From: Bifidobacterium jacchi
GTDB lineage: Bacteria; Actinomycetota; Actinomycetes; Actinomycetales; Bifidobacteriaceae
Direction: 5' to 3'
Assembly: GCF_009078285.1 (NCBI RefSeq)
Contig: NZ_RQSP01000008.1
Coordinates: 1-64,000 of the forward strand
Length of the DNA stretch: 64,000 bases
Shown here: positions 48,431-57,200 of the stretch, in pieces
Layout of the letters: every line of letters begins with the position of its first letter
Numbering within the stretch: position 1 is the first letter of the stretch
Notes under the pieces: model-generated
What the model was told of the DNA's origin: nothing
The model's database searches: none
What the model saw: the letters and a program-made list of their open reading frames with translations, nothing else
Translations under genes and position numbers: made by a program

Positions 48431-50704
48431 ATGCCCGAATCCTACGGTGCCGACAGTCTTACCGTTCTTGAAGGTCTCGATGCCGTGCGCAAGCGCCCCG
48501 GCATGTACATCGGCACGACCGACAGTCAGGGACTGATGCACTGCCTGTGGGAGATCATCGACAACGCGGTGGACGAGGCGCTCGCCGGTGCATGCGACCA
48601 TATCACCGTGACCCTGCATGAGGACGGGTCGGTCGAGGTCGCCGACAATGGTCGCGGCATCCCCGTGGACATCGAGCCGAAGACCAAGCTCACCGGCGTC
48701 GAGGTCGTGCTCACCAAGCTGCACGCCGGTGCGAAGTTCGGCAATTCGTCATACAACGCCGCCGGCGGCCTGCATGGCGTCGGATCGTCGGTCGTCAACG
48801 CGTTGAGCTCCCGGCTCGACGTGGAGGTCGACCGTGACGGCAAAACGCACCACATGGCCTTCCATCAGGGACATCCCGGCGTATACACGGATGCCGATCC
48901 GGCCCATCCCTCGCCCGACTCGCCGTTCAAACGCACGCGGAAGAACAGGCCGACCGAGCTGGAGATCATCGGCAGGGTTCCGGCCAAGGTCACCGGTACG
49001 CGCATCCGCTACTGGGCCGATCCCGAAATATTCAACGACACCGCCCGATTCAGCTACGACCAGCTCATCGACCGGGTGCGTCAGACCAGCTTCCTCGTGC
49101 CGGGACTGAGAATCACCGTCGTCGACGAGCACATTCCGGCCACCGGGGACGAGACGATCGATGAGATGCGTGAGATCGACGAGACCTCCGACGAGACCCC
49201 CGGTGAGGGATCCCACGGGACTGCCGACGAGGAGACGGAATCCGCCGCCGATGCCGCGATATCGGGCGAATCCGTGGCGATCGTCGCGGCGCGTACCGAG
49301 GCCGCGCGGCACACGCACCGCCGCATCGAGGAGTTCTGCCACACCGGCGGCGTGAAGGATTTCGTGGACTTCCTCTCGAACGGCGAGCCGGTGTCCGGAA
49401 TCTGGCGCATCAGCGGCCAGGACACGTATGACGAGGAGACCCAGGCCGTCGGCGAAGGCGGGGAACTGCATGCGCAGAAGGTGACCCGTGACTGCGCCGT
49501 GGACATCGCCATGCGCTGGATCAACGGCTACGACACAAAGGTGCTCAGCTTCGTCAACGTCGTCGAAACGCCGGGAGGCGGCACGCACGTCGACGGATTC
49601 CTCGCCTCGATCACCCGACAGGTGCGCAAGGCGGTCGAAGACAACGCGCGCAGGCTCAAAGTCAATCTCAAGGATGCCAACATGCGCGTCGAACGCGACG
49701 ACATCATGGCCGGACTCGTGGCCGTGGTCACCGTCCGCATCGCCGAACCGCAGTTCCAAGGGCAGACCAAGGACGTGCTGGGCACCGCCCAGGTCAGACC
49801 GATCGTCGCGAAGATGACCGACCGGCAGTTCGGCGAGATGATCAGCGGCTCGAAGCGCGGCTACAAGGATCAGTCCTCGCGCGTGCTCGACAAGATCGTC
49901 GGCGAGATGCATGCCCGCATCCAGGCACGCAAGACCAAGGAGGTCACGCGTCGCAAGAACGCGCTCGAATCCGCGTCCATGCCGCCCAAGCTCTCCGACT
50001 GCCAGCCGGGCAACGACGATGTGGCCGAACTGTTCATCGTCGAGGGTGATTCCGCGCTCGGCACCGCCAAGGCGGCCCGCAACTCCGCGTTCCAGGCGCT
50101 GCTGCCGATTCGAGGCAAGATCCTCAACGTGCAGAAGGCATCGCTCTCGCAGATGCTGTCGAACAAGGAGTGCGCCGCGATCATCCAGGTCGTCGGTGCC
50201 GGGTCGGGAGCCAGCTTCGACATCGAACAGGCACGGTACAACAAGATCATCATGATGACCGATGCCGACGTCGACGGCGCGCACATCCGCATCCTGCTGC
50301 TCACCCTGTTCTACCGGTACATGCGTCCGCTCATCGAGCATGGGCATGTGTATGCCGCCGTGCCGCCGCTGCACCGGATCGCGCTCGCGGGAAGCCACAA
50401 GGGAGAGTACATCTACACGTATTCCGACGACGAGCTGGAGGGGCGGCTCGTGGACCTCGATCGCAGGAAGGTCGCCTACAACCCCGATATCCAGCGATAC
50501 AAGGGATTGGGTGAGATGGACGCCGACCAGCTCGCCGACACCACGATGGATCCGCGTACGCGCATGCTGCGTCGCATCCGCATGGAGGACGCCGCTCAGG
50601 CAGCCGACATCTTCAGCCTGCTCATGGGCGACGACGTGCCTCCTCGCAAACGGTTCATCGTCGACAACGCCGACGACTTCGACCGGTCGAAGATCGACAC
50701 CTGA
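48431..50704 (+). CDS. parE: DNA topoisomerase IV subunit B
   Basis: A 757-residue type IIA topoisomerase ATPase subunit. The GHKL ATPase has EIIDNAVDEALAG, DNGRGIPVD and GGLHGVGSSVVNALS; the TOPRIM domain has EGDSALGTAKAARN and MMTDADVDGAHIR. It is read as ParE rather than GyrB because of EGDSALG in place of EGDSAGG and because a ParC-type subunit is nearby (60.8-63.6 kb). A Thr/Glu/Asp-rich insert (about 235-295) is unusual. The start follows AATAAGGAGAACC. Confidence 0.9.
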   Translation: MPESYGADSLTVLEGLDAVRKRPGMYIGTTDSQGLMHCLWEIIDNAVDEALAGACDHITVTLHEDGSVEVADNGRGIPVDIEPKTKLTGVEVVLTKLHAGAKFGNSSYNAAGGLHGVGSSVVNALSSRLDVEVDRDGKTHHMAFHQGHPGVYTDADPAHPSPDSPFKRTRKNRPTELEIIGRVPAKVTGTRIRYWADPEIFNDTARFSYDQLIDRVRQTSFLVPGLRITVVDEHIPATGDETIDEMREIDETSDETPGEGSHGTADEETESAADAAISGESVAIVAARTEAARHTHRRIEEFCHTGGVKDFVDFLSNGEPVSGIWRISGQDTYDEETQAVGEGGELHAQKVTRDCAVDIAMRWINGYDTKVLSFVNVVETPGGGTHVDGFLASITRQVRKAVEDNARRLKVNLKDANMRVERDDIMAGLVAVVTVRIAEPQFQGQTKDVLGTAQVRPIVAKMTDRQFGEMISGSKRGYKDQSSRVLDKIVGEMHARIQARKTKEVTRRKNALESASMPPKLSDCQPGNDDVAELFIVEGDSALGTAKAARNSAFQALLPIRGKILNVQKASLSQMLSNKECAAIIQVVGAGSGASFDIEQARYNKIIMMTDADVDGAHIRILLLTLFYRYMRPLIEHGHVYAAVPPLHRIALAGSHKGEYIYTYSDDELEGRLVDLDRRKVAYNPDIQRYKGLGEMDADQLADTTMDPRTRMLRRIRMEDAAQAADIFSLLMGDDVPPRKRFIVDNADDFDRSKIDT

Positions 50705-50717
50705 TCGGGCACATATG

Positions 50718-50755
50718 CGTCCGTCCGGCACCGAGCGTGGCACGCCGGGCGGACG
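50718..50755. terminator. Bidirectional hairpin between parE and aspA
   Basis: CGTCCGTCCGGC at 50718-50729 pairs with GCCGGGCGGACG at 50744-50755 (one G-T pair), between two convergent genes. Confidence 0.6.
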
Positions 50756-50814
50756 AGGTGGATGGACCGGATCTCAGCCGTCGATGCCGATCATCAGGCG
50801 ATCATGCGTCGTCG

Positions 50815-52278
50815 TCAGGCGTCGCGATGCTCGCGGCAGGTCTGACCGAGCCGACGTGCCAGCGTGATCGGATCCAGCAGCGCATCCAGCTCGCTTGCGG
50901 GCAGATCGGTCCGCTCGCCGGCGATGTCGCGCACGCTGCGGCCGGTGACGGACGCCTCCTTGGCGATGTCGACGGCATGCTCGTAGCCGATCTCGTCGTT
51001 GAGCGTCGCCGCGATCGACGGGGAGTACTGCGCGTAACGGCGCCCGACCTCGACGTTCACCGTGATGCCCTCGACGCAACGCTCGCGGAACATGGCCAGC
51101 GCGCGGGTCATCAGATCGATGCCGTCCAGCAGCGCATGGATCATCACCGGGTCGAACGCGTTGAGTTGCAGCTGACCCTCCGAGGCGGCCCACGTCACCG
51201 TCGTGTCCATGCCGAACACCATGAAGCAGCACTGATCCACGCATTCGGGAATCACCGGATTCACCTTGCCTGGCATGATGCTGCTGCCGGCCTGACGTGC
51301 CGGCACGTTGAGATCGTTGAAGCCGTCGTGCGGCCCCGAATTGAGCAGTCGCAGGTCGTCGGCTGCCTTCTTGAGATGGATCGCGAGGTTCTTCACGGTC
51401 TGCGAGACCGCGATGTAGGCGCTCATGTCGGTCATCGCCGCCACCGGATCGGGCGCGGCCGTGACCGGCAGACCGCTGATGCGCGCCAGATGCTCGGTCG
51501 CGGCCTTGCGGAACCGCAGATCGGCGCAGATGCCGGTGCCGATAGCGGTGGCACCGAGATTGAGCGACATAAGCTGCGGAACGACATGCTCCAACGCCAT
51601 GCAGTCGGCCTTCATGAAACTGGCGAAGGCGTGGAACTCCTGGCCATAGGTCATGGGGACCGCATCCTGAAGCTGGGTGCGCCCGATGGTCACGTCATCG
51701 GCGTGTCGGTCGGCTAGATCATGGAACGCCCGGCCAAGCGCACGGGTCTGTTCGGCCAGCGGCCCGATCGCGTCGATGAGCGCAAGCTTGCACGCGGCGG
51801 GATACGTGTCGTTCGTGGACTGGCTGTGATTGACGTCGTCGTTGGGATGGATGAACGCGTAGTCGCCGCGCCGGTGTCCTGCGATCTCCAACGCACGGTT
51901 GGCGATCACCTCGTTCATGTTCATGTTGGTGGAGGTGCCGGCGCCTCCCTGCAGCACGTCCACGGGGAACTGGTCGGCGAGCGCGCCGCTCTCGATCTCA
52001 AGACACGCGGCGATGATGGCACGGGCCTTGGCGCGGTCGATGAGGCCGAGTTCGGCGTTCGCCTCGGCGCACGCGCGCTTGACGGTGGCATACGCCCTGA
52101 TGAGCTGCGGGTGCGTTGAGTCCGCGATGCCGGACACGGTGAAGTTGCCGATCGCCCGCTGGGTGTGAATGCCCCAGTAGACGTCGTCGGGCACGTCAAG
52201 CGTGCCGATGCAGTCGTGTTCGACGCGCATCGCGCGTGCCATTGACGAGTTGTTCGACGCAAGTCGATCGATCATCAT
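50815..52278 (-). CDS. aspA: Aspartate ammonia-lyase
   Basis: A 487-residue member of the fumarase/aspartase superfamily. The signature GSSIMPGKVNPVIPECVDQ matches aspartase (VNPV) better than fumarase (VNPTQCE), as do NDTYPAACKLALIDA and TVTWAASEGQLQLN. It would convert aspartate to fumarate and ammonia. Two adjacent ATGs (52278, 52275) follow ACAGGAGCATC; the longer frame from 52344 lacks a site. Confidence 0.88.
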   Translation of the reverse strand: MMIDRLASNNSSMARAMRVEHDCIGTLDVPDDVYWGIHTQRAIGNFTVSGIADSTHPQLIRAYATVKRACAEANAELGLIDRAKARAIIAACLEIESGALADQFPVDVLQGGAGTSTNMNMNEVIANRALEIAGHRRGDYAFIHPNDDVNHSQSTNDTYPAACKLALIDAIGPLAEQTRALGRAFHDLADRHADDVTIGRTQLQDAVPMTYGQEFHAFASFMKADCMALEHVVPQLMSLNLGATAIGTGICADLRFRKAATEHLARISGLPVTAAPDPVAAMTDMSAYIAVSQTVKNLAIHLKKAADDLRLLNSGPHDGFNDLNVPARQAGSSIMPGKVNPVIPECVDQCCFMVFGMDTTVTWAASEGQLQLNAFDPVMIHALLDGIDLMTRALAMFRERCVEGITVNVEVGRRYAQYSPSIAATLNDEIGYEHAVDIAKEASVTGRSVRDIAGERTDLPASELDALLDPITLARRLGQTCREHRDA

Positions 52279-52404
52279 GATGCTCCTGTTCTTGGCGTGA
52301 TGGTGCGCGTGTGGCGAGGACCCCGCCCGAACCGTGGCGGGCATGCGAGCCGACGAAACGCCGGTGGATTGCCGACGCTGTCTGGCGGATGATTGCGTGT
52401 GGGG

Positions 52405-54165
52405 CTACTGGCAGGTCGTGCCGTCCTTCGGCACGGTTCCGTCGATGAGATAGTCGTCCACCGCGTTCGCCACGCAGACGTTGGTGGACGAATACGCGGT
52501 GTGCCCTTCGCCCTTGTAGGTGACCAGCACGCCGGAATCCAGTTCCTTGGCGAGATTCACGGCCGACTGGTACGGCGTGGCTGGGTCGCCCGTCGTGCCG
52601 ACGACCACGATCGGCGCGGCGCCCTTCGCGGAGAAGTCGAGTTTCTCGAGATGCGATCGGTCCTGCTTGAGCGCGTCGCAGCCGAGGTTGCTGTATGCCA
52701 TGAATCGGCCGAACGTGGGTGATTTCTCGCTCAGCTCCTTGGCGATCTGCTTCTGGCGGGCCATGTCGGATGTCGGCGGGTTGTCCAGACAGTTGACGAT
52801 GAGGTTCGCCTGCATCGAGTTGTCCTTGTATCCGCCGCCGGGCTCGCGCGCCAGATAGGTGTTCGTGAGCAGCAGCATCGTGGTCGCGGTTCCCCTGGAC
52901 TTCATCTCGGTGAACGCCTGCGTCAGGAACGTCCAGTTGTCCTGCGAATACAGCGGTGTGATGATGCCGTACATCAGGGCCACGCTGTTGACGTCGCCGC
53001 CGGATGCCGGCCAGGGCTTGGAATCGGCGCGGGAGAGCCATGACTGGATCTGCTTGACCGCCTGATCGACGCTGCCCCCCTTGAACGGGCAGCTGGCGTC
53101 GTTGTCGATGCAGTCCTTGAGATAGGCCTTGAGCGCGTTTTCGAATCCCACCGATTGGTTGATGGTCTGTTCGGACGTGTCCTCCTGCGGATCGACCGCG
53201 CCGTCGAGCACGAGCCGGCCGGTCTGCTCGGGGAACAGCGCGGCATAGGTGGCGCCGATGAACGTGCCGTAGGAGAAGCCGAGGTAGTCGAGATGATCGG
53301 AGCCCAGCACGGCCCGCATCATATCGAGGTCGCGCGCCACCGACTGGGTGTCCGCATGATCGACGATGTCGTCGGGGGAGGAGTCCCGGCACGCTTTGGC
53401 GAACCGGTCGGACAGGCTGCGCAGCTGCTGCAGGTTCTTGTCCGTGGCCGGCGGCGAAAGGAAGTAGTCGTCGAGCAGTGACGAGTCGGTTCCGCAGGAG
53501 ACCGCGGTGGAGCCGCCCACGCCGCGCGGATCGAATCCGACGATGTCGTAGTTCTCCGTCAGGCGGTTCGTGGCGCTGAAGGAGAGGAAGTCATTGAGGA
53601 AGTCCGCGCCGGACGCGCCGGGGCCGCCGGGATTGATGAACAGCGTGCCCTTGGATTCCTTCGTGGCATGGTGGATGGCAAGATGCAGGCTGATGGGCGT
53701 GGACTCAGCGTCGGACCAGTCGGAGGGCGCCTTGAGCGTGGCGCAGGCATCGCCCTGAGCGCAGGATTTCCATGTGACGCTCTGCGTGTAGTAGTCGTCG
53801 AATGCCGCGTCGACGGAGTCCGGTCGGGCGCCGGGCGCGTCGGAGCCGTCGCCGCCCTGAGAGCCGCCGTCGGTGGTGCCGTGGGTGTTGTCGATGCTGA
53901 CGGTCATCGTGTCGGTGTTCATGACTGCGGGCACGAGCGCCACCGCCGCCATGAGACTGAATGCAGTGGCGATTGCGATGAGCACCACGGCCCATGCGGC
54001 CAGCGAGCTATGCGGCCGCGGGGGCACGTAGCCGTAGTACGGTGGCCTGGGCTGATAGCCGGGCTGCCCATAGGGAGGATACGCATGCTGGGATTCGGGC
54101 TGACTGCGCCTGTATGGCTGCTGGTCGCCCGGATTGAAGGACATGGGCTGCTGTGGTTCGCTCAT
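52405..54165 (-). CDS. Membrane-anchored alpha/beta hydrolase with TAP-like C-terminal domain
   Basis: A 586-residue protein. A cytoplasmic Pro/Tyr/Gln-rich N terminus (about 1-50) and one membrane helix (AAWAVVLIAIATAFSLMAAVALV) place the rest outside the cell. The alpha/beta hydrolase domain has the oxyanion segment INPGGPGASG, and the nucleophile Ser in LGFSYGTFIG. The TAP-like C-terminal domain carries GEGHTAYSSTNVCVANAVDDYL with the catalytic His. Relatives are tripeptidyl aminopeptidase-like exported peptidases; the substrate here is unknown. It is divergent from lhr. Confidence 0.88.
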   Translation of the reverse strand: MSEPQQPMSFNPGDQQPYRRSQPESQHAYPPYGQPGYQPRPPYYGYVPPRPHSSLAAWAVVLIAIATAFSLMAAVALVPAVMNTDTMTVSIDNTHGTTDGGSQGGDGSDAPGARPDSVDAAFDDYYTQSVTWKSCAQGDACATLKAPSDWSDAESTPISLHLAIHHATKESKGTLFINPGGPGASGADFLNDFLSFSATNRLTENYDIVGFDPRGVGGSTAVSCGTDSSLLDDYFLSPPATDKNLQQLRSLSDRFAKACRDSSPDDIVDHADTQSVARDLDMMRAVLGSDHLDYLGFSYGTFIGATYAALFPEQTGRLVLDGAVDPQEDTSEQTINQSVGFENALKAYLKDCIDNDASCPFKGGSVDQAVKQIQSWLSRADSKPWPASGGDVNSVALMYGIITPLYSQDNWTFLTQAFTEMKSRGTATTMLLLTNTYLAREPGGGYKDNSMQANLIVNCLDNPPTSDMARQKQIAKELSEKSPTFGRFMAYSNLGCDALKQDRSHLEKLDFSAKGAAPIVVVGTTGDPATPYQSAVNLAKELDSGVLVTYKGEGHTAYSSTNVCVANAVDDYLIDGTVPKDGTTCQ

Positions 54166-54266
54166 GACACCAGTCTATCGTCGTTCGTCCTCATGGTGAA
54201 GGGGCGTGCCGTCCGATGCGTCGGCACCGTAGTTCCCAGGCGTGTCGCGTCGTCCTTGGCGCACAG

Positions 54267-54286
54267 CATAATCGAACACATGTGCG
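54267..54286 (+). promoter_or_regulatory. -10 box and SOS-like box at the lhr start codon
   Basis: CATAAT at 54267-54272 is seven bases before the ATG at 54280, as for a leaderless message. CGAACACATGTGCG at 54273-54286 matches the SOS box CGAAC-N4-GTTCG with one mismatch and covers the start codon. The recA box in this window is the perfect version. Confidence 0.5.
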
Positions 54287-57200
54287 AATCTGTTGACCTG
54301 TTCTCCGCTCCCACCCGGGCATGGTTCTCCCATGCGTTCGGACGGCCCACCGAGGTGCAGCGCGAGGCATGGCCCGCGATTCGCTCAGGCGGCAACGTAC
54401 TGGCGATCGCCCCCACGGGTTCCGGCAAGACGCTTGCGGCGTTCCTCTCCGCCATAGACCGGCTGATGACCGAGGGCGAGGCGCGCGCCGTCCATGGGGT
54501 GCGTGTGCTGTACGTGTCCCCGCTCAAGGCGCTCGCCGTCGATGTGGCGAAGAATCTTGAATCCCCTCTGGGCGGCATAGCGAGGCAGTGCGAGGCCATG
54601 GGCGTCGCGCCTCCGCGCATCAGCGTCGCCACGCGCAGCGGCGACACCACGGCGCGCGAACGGCGAGCCATAGCCGCCCATCCGCCGGACATTCTGGTGA
54701 CCACGCCGGAGTCACTTTACCTGTTGCTGACTTCCAAGGCGCGGCGCATCCTGCGAACCGTGCGCACCGTGATCGTCGACGAGGTGCATGCCCTTGCGGG
54801 CTCCAAGCGTGGGGCGCATCTGGCGCTGAGTCTCGAACGGCTCGACATGCTCGTCGCAGAGCCGGTGCAGCGCATCGGACTGTCGGCCACCGTCAATCCC
54901 GCCGGCGAGGCGGCACGATTTCTGGCCGGTTCGGCTCCGATCACGATCATCGATCCGCATGGCCGTCCGGGCATGCGACTGCGCGCGGTCGCCCCGCTCG
55001 CCGACATGCGCGATCTGAACTCGGCCGACATGCCGTCGAAGGCGGGAGCGGCGCAGAGCTTGCGAGGTGAACGGCATATCAGCGGGGTCACGCCGCGGAT
55101 GATGCGGCTCGTCGGAACAGCATCCGACGGGGCGCACGGTGCAGGTGATGCCGGCAAGCCCGCCGATCACGCGAATCCCACGGGTGTGGCGGCAGGTCGA
55201 ACCGGGTCGATCTGGCCCGTGGTGGAGCGCAGCGTACTCGACGAGATTCTCGCGCACCGCACCACGCTCGTCTTCGTCAACTCGCGTGGACTGGCCGAGC
55301 GTCTCACGGCCAGACTCAACGACCTCTACGCCGAAGGCCGTCACGGCAAATCCGCCGGTTCGTTCGATGCGGATGACGACGCGAAAGGCGGTGCGGACGG
55401 GCATGTGGGGAAGAAGGGGCTCGCCACTCACTATGACGCCGTGGTGGGATCCACCACCATGCTGGTGCAGTCGCATGACGCCGACGACGTGATCGCGATG
55501 GCCCATCACGGATCGGTGTCGAAGGAGCGTCGCAAGCAGATCGAGGAGCGTCTCAAACATGGCCGGCTGCGGTGCGTGGTGGCGACCAGCAGTCTCGAAT
55601 TGGGAATCGACATGGGATCGGTTGATCTGGTCATCCAGATCGCGCCCCCGCTGTCGGTGTCGTCGGGTCTGCAGCGCGTCGGACGCGCGGACCACCATGT
55701 GGGCGGCGTGTCGCACGCGCTGTTCTATCCGCTGACGCGCGAGCAGATCATAGGCGTGGCGACCGGCATCGAGGGCATGATGGCGGGTGCCATCGAACCG
55801 CTGCACATACCGCGCAATCCGCTCGACGTGCTTGCCCAGCAGACCGTCGCGGCCGCCGCGATGGATGATCTCAAACCGGACGAATGGTATCGCAGCGTGC
55901 GCCGTTCGGCTCCCTTTGAGGATCTTCAGCGGGACGTGTTCGACGCCGTCATGGGCATGATGACCGGCACCTACGATGATGAGGAGTTCTCCGCGTTCCG
56001 GCCGCCGCTCATGTGGAATCGGGACGACGACATCATATCCGCGCGTCCAGGGGCGCAGCGGCTCGCCGTCACCAGCGGAGGCACGATCCCGGATCGGGGC
56101 CTGTACACGGTCGTGCTGCCTGAGAGCGAATCCGGCAGAGGACCGCGCCGGGTGGGTGAACTGGACGAGGAGATGGTCTACGAGTCGCGGGTCGGCGACG
56201 TGATCACCCTGGGAACCTCCACATGGCAGATTCAGGAGATCACCCGCGACCGCGTCGTCGTCACGCCGGCGCCGGGACGCACCGCGCGCCTGCCGTTCTG
56301 GCATGGTGAGGGCCTCGGGCGAGACGCGGGCTTCGGGCGGGCGCGTGGCGGGTTCCTCAGACAGGTCTGCAGTGGTCTTGAAGACGCTCCGCAGGGTGAG
56401 CCACCCGACAATGCATCCGGGCCCGCGACTGCATCCGGCCGGACGCGGGAACGCAGCGCGCCACGGTTTACGGTGCCGGTGGAACGTAGATTGCGTGAGG
56501 ACGGTCTGGACGACAATGCCGTAGACAACCTGGCTGCGCTGCTGTCAGAGCAGCGGGCAGCCACCGGCGTGGTGCCCGACGACCGGCATATCGTCGTCGA
56601 ACGATGCCGCGACGAGGAGTCGGACTGGCGCGTGATCGTCCATTCGCCGTTCGGGCGCCGCGTGCATGAGCCGTGGGCGCTGGCCATAGGTGACCGGCTG
56701 TCGCGCCGGTTCGGGTTCGACGGGCAGATCTATGCGGCGGACGACGGCATCGTCATCCGACTGCCCGATATGGGAGGCGACGTGCCTTCACGTGACCTGC
56801 TGGTGTTCGATCCCGACGAACTTGACCGCATCGTGCGCGCGCAGGTGGGCGACAGCGTGCTGTTCGCCGCCCGGTTCCGCGAATGCGCCGCGCGCTCGCT
56901 GTTCCTGCCGCGCACCGATCCGGGCAGACGCGTGCCATTGTGGCAGCAGCGTCTGCGCGCGGCGCAGCTTCTGGGCGCGGCGCGCGCAAGACGGAATTTC
57001 CCGCTGCTTCTGGAGACGGCTCGGGAGTGTCTTCAGGACGTCTACGACATGCCGGCGCTGCGCGAGATCATGGAAGCGGTGGGGTCCGGAGCCATCTCGC
57101 TGGTCGAGACGCAGACTCAGGAGCCGTCCCCGTTCGCCGAGAATCTGCTGTTCGGCTTCGTCGGCTCGGTCATGTACCAGTACGACATGCCGCAGGCGGA

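Noticed and set aside
48749-50743. Long frame antisense to parE
   Set aside because: Shadow of a clearly identified topoisomerase gene.
53668-54279. N-terminal extension of lhr by about 200 codons
   Set aside because: It overlaps the oppositely oriented TAP-like hydrolase gene and its promoter; Lhr family proteins start at the 54280 ATG.
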